Below are positions 6,993 through 14,513 of a DNA stretch of 31,710 nucleotides, piece by piece. The position numbers and the translations under genes were made by a program. The notes below the pieces were generated by a model. The model had not been told where the DNA came from. It saw nothing but the letters and a program-made list of their open reading frames with translations, and did not search any database. The stretch covers positions 1-31,710 of the forward strand of contig CAJJLZ010000027.1 of the NCBI GenBank assembly GCA_905192745.1. Direction: 5' to 3'. The DNA comes from an uncultured Oscillospiraceae bacterium (GTDB taxonomy: Bacteria > Bacillota > Clostridia > Oscillospirales > Acutalibacteraceae). Each line of letters opens with the position of its first letter. The stretch's first letter is position 1.

Positions 6993-8063
6993 ATGAAAAC
7001 GCAGATTCCGGTGGAACGGACAAAATCGCCCAAGGTGAAGCCGAACGACAGCAGTAAGCTGGGGTTTGGCAATTACTACACCGACCACATGTTCATTATG
7101 AACTACGACGCCGGGCAGGGCTGGCATGATCCCCGCATCGTCCCTTACGGCCCGATCGCGCTGGACCCGGCCGCGATGTGCCTGCATTACGGGCAGGAGG
7201 TCTTTGAAGGGATGAAAGCCTATCACACGCCGGACGGCGGGGTGGCGCTTTTCCGCCCGGAGAAGAACATGGCCCGGATGAACCTGTCCAACGACCGGCT
7301 CTGCATCCCGCCCATCGACGAGGAATTCGCGGTGGAGGCGGTCAAGGAACTGGTACGGGTGGATCAGGACTGGATTCCCGACGGGGAGGGCACGGCGCTT
7401 TATATCCGGCCCTTCATCATCGCGGTGGACGCGCATGTAGGGGTGCATCCGGCCAATCACCTGCTGTTTATCATCATTCTCTCCCCGGTAGGCGCGTATT
7501 ATCCGGAAGGGATCAACCCGGTGAAAATTTATGTGGAACGGCAGTATGTCCGCGCAGTCAAAGGCGGTATGGGCTTCGCCAAGACCGGCGGCAATTACGC
7601 CGCCTCCCTCAAGGCGCAGGATGTGGCGGCCGAGCAGGGCTACACTCAGGTGCTCTGGCTGGACGGCGTGGAGCGCAAGTATATTGAAGAAGTGGGCACG
7701 ATGAACGTGTTTTTCAAAATCGGGGATGAGATCGTCACTCCCGCGCTGCAGGGCAGCATTCTCGGCGGCATCACCCGGATGTCCTGCATTGAGCTGCTGC
7801 GGTCCTGGGGCTACACCGTAAACGAGCGCCGTCTGGCGCTGTCCGAGGTGGAGGAAGCCGCGAAGAACGGGCTGCTGATGGAAGCCTTCGGCACCGGTAC
7901 GGCGGCGGTTATCTCCCCGATCGGCGAACTGAAGGTGGACGACGAGCACATTGTCATCAACAATGGAAAGATCGGCGGAGTGGCGCAGAAGCTGTACGAC
8001 ACATTGACCGGCATTCAGAACGGCCGTCTGCCCGACAGCTTCGGCTGGATGGTGCGCATCTGA
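6993..8063 (+). CDS. ilvE: Branched-chain amino acid aminotransferase
   Basis: A 356-aa fold-type IV PLP enzyme that interconverts Leu, Ile and Val with their 2-keto acids using glutamate/2-oxoglutarate. The PLP Schiff-base lysine is Lys197 in AKTGGNYAAS. Other family marks are GQEVFEGMKAY (67-77), VLWLDGVERKYIEEVGTMN (a 4-aminobutyrate aminotransferase-type block) and GTGTAAVISPIG near the C-terminus. Its length matches the longer mitochondrial/Gram-positive-type BCATs. It is monocistronic: its own strong promoter lies at 6879-6907 and a terminator at 8089-8118. AAGGAA precedes the ATG. No other branched-chain genes are nearby. Confidence 0.95.
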   Translation: MKTQIPVERTKSPKVKPNDSSKLGFGNYYTDHMFIMNYDAGQGWHDPRIVPYGPIALDPAAMCLHYGQEVFEGMKAYHTPDGGVALFRPEKNMARMNLSNDRLCIPPIDEEFAVEAVKELVRVDQDWIPDGEGTALYIRPFIIAVDAHVGVHPANHLLFIIILSPVGAYYPEGINPVKIYVERQYVRAVKGGMGFAKTGGNYAASLKAQDVAAEQGYTQVLWLDGVERKYIEEVGTMNVFFKIGDEIVTPALQGSILGGITRMSCIELLRSWGYTVNERRLALSEVEEAAKNGLLMEAFGTGTAAVISPIGELKVDDEHIVINNGKIGGVAQKLYDTLTGIQNGRLPDSFGWMVRI

Positions 8064-8088
8064 TCCGCGATTCGCAGGAACAAAAGCA

Positions 8089-8118
8089 AACGCCGGGGAA
8101 GATTTCCCCGGCGTTTTT
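8089..8118 (+). terminator. ilvE terminator
   Basis: AACGCCGGGGAA pairs perfectly with TTCCCCGGCGTT over a 3-nt loop and runs into T5. It is followed directly by the ribosome-binding site of the next gene, which may therefore depend on readthrough or an unseen promoter. Confidence 0.9.
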
Positions 8119-8130
8119 AAGGGGGAGAAT

Positions 8131-9114
8131 ATGGCGGAAAACGGCGTAAGAGAGCTTGTGTATACGGTGCCGGAAGCTTCCGGCGGAGCCACCGTGCAGA
8201 CCTTCCTGCGAAAAAGCTGCGGGGTTTCCGCCCGTCTGCTTACCCGGCTCAAGCGGGTGGAGCAGGGAATCACGGCGGATGGTGAGCATATCCGTTCGGT
8301 TGACCGCCTGCGGGCGGGGCAGACGGTCCGTCTGCGGCTTCCGGCGGATGCCGTCCGGGTGGAGGGGGCGGACCTGCCTCTGACGGTGGTGTACGAGGAT
8401 GAAAGTGTGCTGGCAGTGGACAAGCCGCCTTATCTCGCCGTTCATCCCTCTGCCGGGCACGCGGAGCCTACTCTGGCCGCGGCGGTGATCGCGCATTTCG
8501 AGCGGAAGGGAAACGCCTTCGCCTTCCGCCCCGTCAATCGTCTGGACCGGAACACCAGCGGACTCCTTCTGGCTGCTAAAAATCCCCATGCCGCCCACCT
8601 GCTGGGCGGAGCGGGGAAGAAAGGCGGACAGGCGGGGGCAGGATGGGTGGAAAAAGAATACCGTGCCCTCGTTCTCGGACGGCTGGAGGGGGCGGGAATC
8701 ATCGAGCAGCCCATTCGGGTGAAGGAGGGCTTCGGCATCACCCGGGAGGTGGGGGGCGGCGAGGGGAGCAAATACTGCCTGACCCGTTGGGAATCCCTTG
8801 CCGCGGCGGACGACCTTTCTCTCCTCCGGGTGCGGATCGAGACGGGGCGGACCCATCAGATCCGGGTGCATATGGCTTGGCTGGGACATCCGCTGGCCGG
8901 GGATACCATGTACGGAACCGACGGCGATACTCTGCCCCGGCACGCCCTTCACTGCGGCGCGATGCGGTTCCGCCATCCGGCTTCGGGGCAGGAGATCGCG
9001 TTGTCGGCCCCGCTGCCGGAGGATATGGCCTTTCTTCTGCGGGAAAGGGGCTGGGATGACCGTCCGGACCGCTGGGGCGGATGGGAAAACGGGGGGCAAA
9101 CCAGCCTGCTCTGA
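8131..9114 (+). CDS. RluA-family RNA pseudouridine synthase
   Basis: A 327-aa enzyme that isomerises uridine to pseudouridine in rRNA or tRNA. The N-terminus (about residues 20-75) resembles the S4-like RNA-binding domain. The catalytic domain follows with VDKPPYLAVHPS (96-107), the catalytic block NRLDRNTSG carrying Asp139, and the C-terminal GRTHQIRVHMAWLGHPLAGD motif. The exact target (RluC or RluD type) cannot be assigned. A stretch of Gly/Lys-rich sequence near residues 155-170 is an insertion relative to compact members. The start has GGGGGAG 6 nt upstream, close behind the ilvE terminator. No clear terminator follows. Confidence 0.93.
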   Translation: MAENGVRELVYTVPEASGGATVQTFLRKSCGVSARLLTRLKRVEQGITADGEHIRSVDRLRAGQTVRLRLPADAVRVEGADLPLTVVYEDESVLAVDKPPYLAVHPSAGHAEPTLAAAVIAHFERKGNAFAFRPVNRLDRNTSGLLLAAKNPHAAHLLGGAGKKGGQAGAGWVEKEYRALVLGRLEGAGIIEQPIRVKEGFGITREVGGGEGSKYCLTRWESLAAADDLSLLRVRIETGRTHQIRVHMAWLGHPLAGDTMYGTDGDTLPRHALHCGAMRFRHPASGQEIALSAPLPEDMAFLLRERGWDDRPDRWGGWENGGQTSLL

Positions 9115-9205
9115 AGACAATCCATGCGGATGAGATACAAAATTGGAAAAAATTCAGTAGATTTTCTTAATGTTTTCATTTCTGACACCCATGAAACCGC
9201 CGTTG
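9115..9205 (+). other. Intergenic, AT-rich, no gene seen
   Basis: Ninety bases between the pseudouridine synthase stop and the repeat array. A loose GAAAA/TTTTC pairing exists. No promoter with both boxes is visible before the first repeat unit. Confidence 0.4.
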
Positions 9206-9394
9206 ATGGTATAATGTCGTTTAGGAGAAATGCGACAGCATTTCTCAGTAGCGCCGCCGGAAAAGGTTCGCATAGAATTTGGCTGGGCGGCGCTATGGTA
9301 TAATGTCGTTTAGGAGAAATGCGACAGCATTTCTCAGTAGCGCCGCCGGAAAAGGTTCGCATAGAATTTGGCTGGGCGGCGCTATGGTATAATG
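9206..9394 (+). repeat. Two tandem 89-bp repeats plus partial third (type A array)
   Basis: Identical 89-bp units at 9206-9294 and 9295-9383, then an 11-bp start of a third (ATGGTATAATG, 9384-9394). Each unit holds TATAAT, a 9-bp hairpin (GAGAAATGC / GCATTTCTC around a GACA loop) and a 10-bp outer stem (TAGCGCCGCC / GGCGGCGCTA) around 27 nt with GGAAAAGG. The period is not a multiple of three and stops occur in the frames, so the array is non-coding. The same architecture, reversed and diverged, recurs after ftsW at 31517-31710. The perfect identity of the two copies indicates recent duplication or gene-conversion-like homogenisation. Confidence 0.95.
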
Positions 9395-9475
9395 AATCCG
9401 GCAAAGCCGGATTCATCGAAAAACGATTGTCGGACTGAAAGTCCTTCCTGCCGCTTTGCGGCACCATCGTTTTTC
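9392..9475 (+). ncRNA. Multi-hairpin element after the type A repeats, candidate structured RNA
   Basis: Immediately after the third TATAAT (9388-9393) come an 11-bp hairpin (ATGAATCCGGC-AAA-GCCGGATTCAT, 9392-9416) and a closed multiloop. GAAAAACGAT (9418-9427) pairs with ATCGTTTTTC (9466-9475) and encloses GGACT/AGTCC (9432-9444) and GCCGC/GCGGC (9450-9462). All stems are perfect. The terminal stem ends in TTTTTC, so the element could end a short transcript or act as a leader of the phospholipase gene. I recognise no known RNA family. Confidence 0.5.
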
Positions 9476-9549
9476 TCCTCGGCAGCTGTCTTTATGAGAT
9501 AATACCGCCGGTTGATTTCAGCCTTTGGGCGAAAGGAAGGAATGTCAAT

Positions 9550-10500
9550 ATGCCCGCGCTCGTTACTCATTATGAATTTGCGCTCCGCGTGTTTTCCAAG
9601 ATGAAAAAGGCCGGGGTTTCCGTCGCCAACCGTGAAACGGCGTTAATCGGCGCGCAGGGACCGGATATTTTCTTCTTTCACCGGGTTTTGCCCTGGGAGC
9701 CGGGAGAAAGTTATGTGACTACCGGCCAAAAGCTGCATAAGATCAGCCCGGCGCTTACATTTGAAGAGTTTCGTCGGGTTCTGAACCGGGAAAAGCGGCA
9801 GTACGACGCGATGCTGGGGTATGTGGAAGGCTTTTTCTGCCATTATGCGCTGGATCGCGCTGCCCATCCGTATATCTACTGGGCGCAGAAGGAGTTGGAA
9901 CGAGCGGACCCGGGCTATGGAAAAAATACGCATCAGTATCATTTCCGTATAGAAAGCGCGCTGGATACCCTCACGCTTCGTCGGGAATCCGGGCGGCTGA
10001 TCCGCGATTTCAAGCTGCAGGCCGTGCTGCCGAAGGATCACGACGGCATATACCTGTCGGTCGGCCGTCTGTATCAGCCGGTGGCGGCCCGTCTGTTTGG
10101 GTTGAATGCGTCGGCAGAGCATTTGGCACGCGCGCCCGGTGATATGCGGCAGGCGCTGTTTTTTATGACCGATCGTTCCATGCTGCGGCAGAAGCTGCTG
10201 CTCCGCCCGGTGGAGCAGCTGACGAAGGGCGGGCATTTTGCCACTTCGCTGCTCCGTCCGCAGAAAACGGGAGATTGGGATTATGCCAACGAAAAGCACA
10301 GGGAATGGTGCAATCCCTTTGACGAGAATTACCGGAGCACGGACAGCTTTTTCGATTTGTACGATCAGGCGACGAACGAGGCGGCGGATATGATTATTGA
10401 ATTTCTCGGCGCGCTGCCCAAGGGACGCTCCATGCAGGAGATCACTCAGGACCGGGGCTTTTCCAGCGATCTTCCCGGGATATATGAACTGAAAGAATAA
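9550..10500 (+). CDS. Zinc-dependent phospholipase C family protein
   Basis: A 316-aa protein resembling the zinc-dependent phospholipase C / S1-P1 nuclease-like fold. The matching features are an early His in LVTHYEF (4-10), GAQGPDIFFFHR (34-45) and GFFCHYALDRAAHPYIYW (94-111), whose His/Asp residues are typical trinuclear-zinc ligands. Unlike secreted phospholipase C it has no signal peptide, so it is probably cytoplasmic, and the substrate is unknown. Many Clostridia carry such uncharacterised members. AAGGAAGGAA precedes the ATG. luxS follows after 44 nt without a terminator, so the two may be co-transcribed. Upstream lie the repeat array and hairpin element. Confidence 0.8.
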   Translation: MPALVTHYEFALRVFSKMKKAGVSVANRETALIGAQGPDIFFFHRVLPWEPGESYVTTGQKLHKISPALTFEEFRRVLNREKRQYDAMLGYVEGFFCHYALDRAAHPYIYWAQKELERADPGYGKNTHQYHFRIESALDTLTLRRESGRLIRDFKLQAVLPKDHDGIYLSVGRLYQPVAARLFGLNASAEHLARAPGDMRQALFFMTDRSMLRQKLLLRPVEQLTKGGHFATSLLRPQKTGDWDYANEKHREWCNPFDENYRSTDSFFDLYDQATNEAADMIIEFLGALPKGRSMQEITQDRGFSSDLPGIYELKE

Positions 10501-10544
10501 ACAACGGCCTTATATTAATGTAAGTAAAGAAAGGCGCTGACAGG

Positions 10545-11012
10545 ATGGCAGAAATGCAAAGAATCGCGAGTTTTCAGATCGATCACACCCGGCTTGAGCC
10601 CGGTATGTATACCTCACGGGCGGATGGAGACGTCGTTACCTATGACCTGCGCTTCGTCCGGCCCAATACGCCGCCCTATCTGGAAACGGCGGCGATGCAT
10701 ACCATCGAGCACCTGTTCGCCACCTATGTGCGGAACAGTACGCAGGGAGAAGCGGTGATTTATTTTGGCCCGATGGGCTGCCGCACCGGCTTTTATTTTC
10801 TTGTCCGCGGAATAAAGCCGGAGGACGCGATCCGGCTGACAAGAGCGGCGCTTACCTTTATCGCCGATTTCAGCGGGCCGGTGCCCGGTGTTTCGGCGGA
10901 GGAATGCGGCAATTATCGCGAGCACGATCTCCCGAAGGCGAGAGAGTACGCACAGGATATGCTCCATATACTGGAAAACTGGACGCCGCCCATGCTCGCT
11001 TATCCTTGTTGA
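10545..11012 (+). CDS. luxS: S-ribosylhomocysteine lyase (LuxS)
   Basis: A 155-aa metalloenzyme of the activated methyl cycle. It splits S-ribosylhomocysteine into homocysteine and DPD, the precursor of autoinducer-2. The metal-binding HTIEH motif is at 52-56, the third ligand is Cys121 in EECGNY, and the catalytic Cys79 is in MGCRTGFY. Length and motif order match the family throughout. AAAGAAAGG lies about 11 nt before the ATG. No mtnN/pfs is seen nearby, so the partner nucleosidase must be elsewhere. Confidence 0.96.
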   Translation: MAEMQRIASFQIDHTRLEPGMYTSRADGDVVTYDLRFVRPNTPPYLETAAMHTIEHLFATYVRNSTQGEAVIYFGPMGCRTGFYFLVRGIKPEDAIRLTRAALTFIADFSGPVPGVSAEECGNYREHDLPKAREYAQDMLHILENWTPPMLAYPC

Positions 11013-11090
11013 TTTCGGTATAATTCACTATTAGAATTGACAATGGAGGAAAGGATTTTGCCATAAAGTCATAAACTTCCCCGGCAAGGG

Positions 11091-11118
11091 TTGCAATCTT
11101 GTAACTTTTGAGTATAAT
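11091..11118 (+). promoter_or_regulatory. Promoter of the M23 peptidase gene
   Basis: TTGCAA (11091-11096), a 16-bp spacer and TATAAT (11113-11118), about 155 nt before the start codon. The leader contains GC-rich hairpins (CCGGGG/CCCCGG near 11220-11236). Confidence 0.8.
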
Positions 11119-11129
11119 AGAGTACAGGT

Positions 11130-11146
11130 TGTTACAAGTTTGTAAC
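11130..11146 (+). promoter_or_regulatory. WalR-type box
   Basis: TGTTAC-AAGTT-TGTAAC matches the WalR (YycF) consensus TGTWAH-N5-TGTWAH exactly. It sits about 5-21 nt after the predicted transcription start of a peptidoglycan hydrolase gene, the type of gene WalRK controls in other Firmicutes. A further TGTAAC half-site lies at 11100-11105 between the -35 and -10. Regulation by a WalR homologue is inferred. Confidence 0.6.
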
Positions 11147-11274
11147 TATTTCCGGCCTCTTGATTCCGGCATTCGGCTAAATAGTCGTGCCGGTGTTGAC
11201 GGCGGCGGGACAGGGTCTCTCCGGGGCATACCCCGGCGGACAGGCCCGGCGCCGAAAGGCCTGACCGGAAGGAA

Positions 11275-13041
11275 GTGAGCCGTTTGCCATTCAATGGGAA
11301 TGAAATCGCACAGCGTGCCGCGCGGTTGGTCCGTAAGCTTCGCGATGGCGTGAAGACCTTTGTCTGGCCGCGCTTGAAAACCGCTTATCATTTTTGCTAT
11401 TCCGTGTCCTACCTGACGGGGATGCAGACCGTACGAATGGTACGGTTTGTGGGGAAGCGGCTGGTTCGCCTGCTGGCTCCCATCGGACGTCTTCTGTATA
11501 AAGCGCTGGATTTTCTGGCGCTCCGCCATTTCCGCGCGATCGGCGCGGAGGCTGTACGTTTTGTAAAGGGTTTTCCGCTTGCTGTCCGCCGCGTGAAGGA
11601 GGCGTTTCACCGCCACCCCGCGCATGCGTTGGGGCAGATTTTGCTGCTGCCGTTTCTGGCGCTTCGCCGTCATCGCCGTGCGCTGACCGGCACTCTGAAT
11701 CTGGCGGCGCCGGTCGCGGCCGCTTTCCTGCTGGTGTCCACCATCAATTACTGGAGCCATCAGACCTTCGCGCTGGCGCTTGAGTATGACGGGCAGACGC
11801 TGGGCTATATTGCCGACGAGTCGGTTTTCGACGAGGCGGCGAGCATGGCGACCGGGCGGGTTATCAATACCGACAATTCCTTCGAGGTGCAGCGCACCCC
11901 GAAAATGACGCTGGCTGTGGTCTCCCAGTCCGAAATTATGGACGAAGCGGCGGTCTGCGATATGATCCTTCGCTCCTCCAGCGATTCGATTGCCGAGGTC
12001 TGCGGCCTGTATGTCGACGGTGAGTTTGAAGGGGCCGTCCAGTCCCGTACCGAGCTGGACGCCATATTGGATTCAATTCTGGACGCCTACCGCGGCGATG
12101 GGGAAGAGCGGGTGGAATTCCTTCAGGACGTGGAAATCGTCGAGGGGCTGTATCCGGTTTCCACCGTGAAATCCGCCGAGGAAATGCGGGAATACCTGAC
12201 CCATCAGACGGTGGTGGATAAGTATTACACCATCATCCCGGGCGACGCGCCGCTTTCCATCGCAGCCAAGACGGATATGACGCTGGATCAGCTCCGGGCG
12301 CTGAACCCCGGTTTTGACGACAATATTTTCCCGGACGTGGAAGTGCTGATTCAGAAGGCGCAGCCTTATCTGCGGGTGCAGGTGGTGCGCACGCTTCAGT
12401 ATACCGAAACCATCGATTACACCACCAAAAAGGTGGAGGACTCAAACTATTATATCGGCTATCAGAACGTCCGCACGCAGGGCGTGGAAGGCGTACGGTC
12501 CGTGACCGCAGAAGTCACCTATCTGGATGGGCTGGAGCAGTCCCGCACCATTCTTTCCTCCGAAGTGACCAAGGAACCGGTGGAAAAGGTGGTTGTGGTC
12601 GGCGCGAAGAAGGTCAATCCGAACGTGAGCGCGGAAGGCGACGGCGTTGTGACCGGCAAGTTTATCTGGCCGCTGCCGAGCTGCAAAATGGTTTCTTCCC
12701 CCTTTGGCTACCGCGGCGGCCGCTATCATGCCGGTGTGGATATTTCGGGCAACGGCGTTTACGGCAAGGAGATTCTGGCCGCAGACGGCGGAACCGTGGT
12801 GGAGGTTAACTCCGGCGGATGGGGCGGTGGATACGGCCTGTACGTCATCATTGACCACGGAGGCGGATACCGCACCGTTTACGCTCACTGCAGCAGCATC
12901 AACGTCCGTGTTGGCCAGAAGGTCAGCCAGGGACAGTTGATCGCCCGGGCGGGCAATTCCGGAAACAGCTATGGCGCGCATCTGCATTTTGAAATCCGGG
13001 TCAACGGCCAGTCGGTGAATCCGCTGCCGTATGTCCAGTAG
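11275..13041 (+). CDS. Membrane-anchored LysM/G5/M23 peptidoglycan endopeptidase
   Basis: A 588-aa cell-wall hydrolase. Residues 1-136 are strongly basic and cytoplasmic, residues about 137-158 form one membrane span, and 160-315 are an extracytoplasmic linker. A LysM domain (about 317-365, YYTIIPGDAPLSIAAK) is followed by a G5-like region (about 367-445) and an M23 metallopeptidase (about 463-588). Zinc ligands are His485 and Asp489 in YHAGVDI and His571 in the HLH motif (569-571); all are present, so it should be active against stem-peptide cross-bridges. GTG 11275 lies only 2 nt after AAGGAA, so TTG 11284 is a reasonable alternative start. A WalR-type box lies at the promoter. A convergent terminator separates it from prfB. 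Confidence 0.92.
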   Translation: MSRLPFNGNEIAQRAARLVRKLRDGVKTFVWPRLKTAYHFCYSVSYLTGMQTVRMVRFVGKRLVRLLAPIGRLLYKALDFLALRHFRAIGAEAVRFVKGFPLAVRRVKEAFHRHPAHALGQILLLPFLALRRHRRALTGTLNLAAPVAAAFLLVSTINYWSHQTFALALEYDGQTLGYIADESVFDEAASMATGRVINTDNSFEVQRTPKMTLAVVSQSEIMDEAAVCDMILRSSSDSIAEVCGLYVDGEFEGAVQSRTELDAILDSILDAYRGDGEERVEFLQDVEIVEGLYPVSTVKSAEEMREYLTHQTVVDKYYTIIPGDAPLSIAAKTDMTLDQLRALNPGFDDNIFPDVEVLIQKAQPYLRVQVVRTLQYTETIDYTTKKVEDSNYYIGYQNVRTQGVEGVRSVTAEVTYLDGLEQSRTILSSEVTKEPVEKVVVVGAKKVNPNVSAEGDGVVTGKFIWPLPSCKMVSSPFGYRGGRYHAGVDISGNGVYGKEILAADGGTVVEVNSGGWGGGYGLYVIIDHGGGYRTVYAHCSSINVRVGQKVSQGQLIARAGNSGNSYGAHLHFEIRVNGQSVNPLPYVQ

Positions 13042-13073
13042 TCAAAAGCCGTACAGCTTGCGGGAATATAAGT

Positions 13074-13108
13074 AAATCCCCGGGAACTCGTGTTCCCGGG
13101 GATTTTTT
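13074..13108. terminator. Bidirectional terminator between the M23 gene and prfB
   Basis: AAATCCCCGGGAAC (13074-13087) pairs with GTTCCCGGGGATTT (13092-13105) over a TCGT loop. T6 follows on the plus strand and the flanking A run gives a T tract on the minus strand, so it can serve both converging genes. Confidence 0.92.
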
Positions 13109-13138
13109 GTGAAAATGAAAGGGTCTGGAAAACGGCGT

Positions 13139-14263
13139 TTATTCCTTGTATCCCAGCGTGCCGTTGGCCGCCGCTTTCAGGTAGGCGTTGATAAAGCCGT
13201 CAAGCTCACCATCCATTACGGCGGAGATATTACCGGTCTCAAAGCCGGTGCGGTGATCCTTCACCATGGTGTAGGGCATGAAGACATAGGAACGGATCTG
13301 GCTGCCCCAGGCAATCTGCGCCTGTCCGCCCTTGATGTCCTCGATTTTGTCATAATGCTCCCGTTCCTTGATTTCCACCAGCTTGGATTTCAGCATTTTC
13401 ATGGCCACATCCCGGTTTTGGAACTGGCTGCGTTCGTTCTGGCAGGCCACGACAATGCCGGTGGGAATATGGGTGATCCGGATAGCGGATTCGGTTTTGT
13501 TGACGTGCTGGCCGCCCGCGCCGCCGGAACGGTAGGTATCAACCTTCAGATCCTCCGGCCGAATCTCCACCTCGATCTCGTCGTCGATTTCGGGGATGAC
13601 CTCCAACGCGGCAAAAGAGGTATGCCGCCGGCCGGACGCGTCAAAAGGAGAAACCCGCACCAGACGGTGTACGCCGGATTCCCCCTTGAGATACCCGTAA
13701 GCGTTGAGTCCCTCCACCAGGATGGAGGCGCTTTTAATGCCGGCTTCATCTCCGTCGAGATAATCCAGAATTTTGTACTTGAAGCTGTGCCGCTCCGTCC
13801 AGTGGGTGTACATGCGGTAGAGCATTTCGGCCCAGTCCTGCGCCTCGGTGCCGCCCGCCCCCGCATGGAAGGTCAGAATCGCGTTCTTCGCGTCGTATTC
13901 GCCTGAGAGCAGGGTGGAAAGACGCTGTTCCTCCATGGAAGCCTGCACCTTTTCCACCCCTTCGGCGCATTCCTCCAGCAGGGAGAGGTCTCCCTCCTCG
14001 TCCGCCAGCTCAATCAGGGTCAGAGTATCGTGATAGGCGTCTACCAGCGCGGCGTAGCCTTCGATTTTCCCCTTCAGCACGGCGGAACGCTGGAGGATAG
14101 TCTGCGCGTTTTCCATGTCGTCCCAAAAATTGGGGGCGGCGGCCTTTTCCTCCAGTTCGGCAAGCTCCTTTCGGCCGGCGGTCAGGCCGAGAGCGCTTTC
14201 CAGATCATCGATGTCCGGCTTCAGGCCTTCCAGCCGCAGCCGCAGTTCGTCAAATTCCAGCAT
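13139..14263 (-). CDS. prfB: Peptide chain release factor 2
   Basis: A 374-aa translation termination factor recognising UGA and UAA. The stop-codon discriminator SPF is at 205-207 and the catalytic GGQ at 250-252 in SGGAGGQHVNK. The HAGAGGTEAQDW block (133-144) is a class I RF signature. The frame is continuous from ATG through the region around codon 25 where most bacteria have an in-frame UGA and a +1 programmed frameshift, so autoregulatory frameshifting is absent. AAGGATG precedes the ATG. A strong promoter (14375-14347) and a leader hairpin lie upstream. It is the only gene on this strand between 1 and 17.3 kb. Confidence 0.97.
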   Translation of the reverse strand: MLEFDELRLRLEGLKPDIDDLESALGLTAGRKELAELEEKAAAPNFWDDMENAQTILQRSAVLKGKIEGYAALVDAYHDTLTLIELADEEGDLSLLEECAEGVEKVQASMEEQRLSTLLSGEYDAKNAILTFHAGAGGTEAQDWAEMLYRMYTHWTERHSFKYKILDYLDGDEAGIKSASILVEGLNAYGYLKGESGVHRLVRVSPFDASGRRHTSFAALEVIPEIDDEIEVEIRPEDLKVDTYRSGGAGGQHVNKTESAIRITHIPTGIVVACQNERSQFQNRDVAMKMLKSKLVEIKEREHYDKIEDIKGGQAQIAWGSQIRSYVFMPYTMVKDHRTGFETGNISAVMDGELDGFINAYLKAAANGTLGYKE

Positions 14264-14289
14264 GGGATTTCATCCTTTTCCGTAAAATC

Positions 14290-14334
14290 AGAGAACCGCT
14301 TGCGGCGGGTTCTCTGGGGATTTGCGTTAACGCA
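14290..14334 (-). promoter_or_regulatory. prfB leader: palindrome and hairpin
   Basis: Just after the predicted prfB start site lies the perfect palindrome TGCGTTAACGCA (14323-14334). Then follows a hairpin AGAGAACC-to-GGTTCTCT (about 14290-14316) with TGATTTTACG after it on the minus strand. The palindrome could be an operator. The hairpin could attenuate or protect the mRNA. No known regulator is assigned. Confidence 0.35.
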
Positions 14335-14346
14335 GAAACAAATCCT

Positions 14347-14375
14347 ATTATAGGGGATTTACCGCGTGTTGTAAA
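14347..14375 (-). promoter_or_regulatory. prfB promoter
   Basis: Minus-strand TTTACA (14375-14370), a 17-bp spacer and perfect TATAAT (14352-14347), about 85 nt from the ATG. Confidence 0.85.
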
Positions 14376-14417
14376 GACTGCTTTCCGCGATCAGAGAAAT
14401 ATACGGGGAGGGCGGCG

Positions 14418-14447
14418 TTGACGATAAACGGAAATTTATGTTACACT
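14418..14447 (+). promoter_or_regulatory. Promoter of the transglutaminase-like lipoprotein gene
   Basis: TTGACG (14418-14423), an 18-bp spacer and TACACT (14442-14447) with an extended TG (14439-14440). It excludes the longer reading frame beginning at 14418. It is divergent from and close to the prfB promoter. Confidence 0.75.
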
Positions 14448-14513
14448 GCTAAAAGGAAAACGGGTTTCCATTGCCCAAGAAACCTGAACGATAGATGGTG
14501 GGAGGAGTTCGGC

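Noticed and set aside
6987..8423. Minus-strand frame of 478 codons opposite ilvE
   Set aside because: Antisense to a well-supported aminotransferase and spans its terminator; no domain recognisable.
9206..9394. CRISPR array
   Set aside because: The units are contiguous 89-bp tandem copies without variable spacers, and no cas genes are nearby.
8949..9467. Minus-strand frame crossing the type A repeats
   Set aside because: It reads antisense to the pseudouridine synthase and then through the repeats; no ribosome-binding site or domain.
13109..13906. Plus-strand frame of 265 codons opposite prfB
   Set aside because: RF2 with SPF and GGQ motifs occupies the other strand; the plus frame shows no family features.
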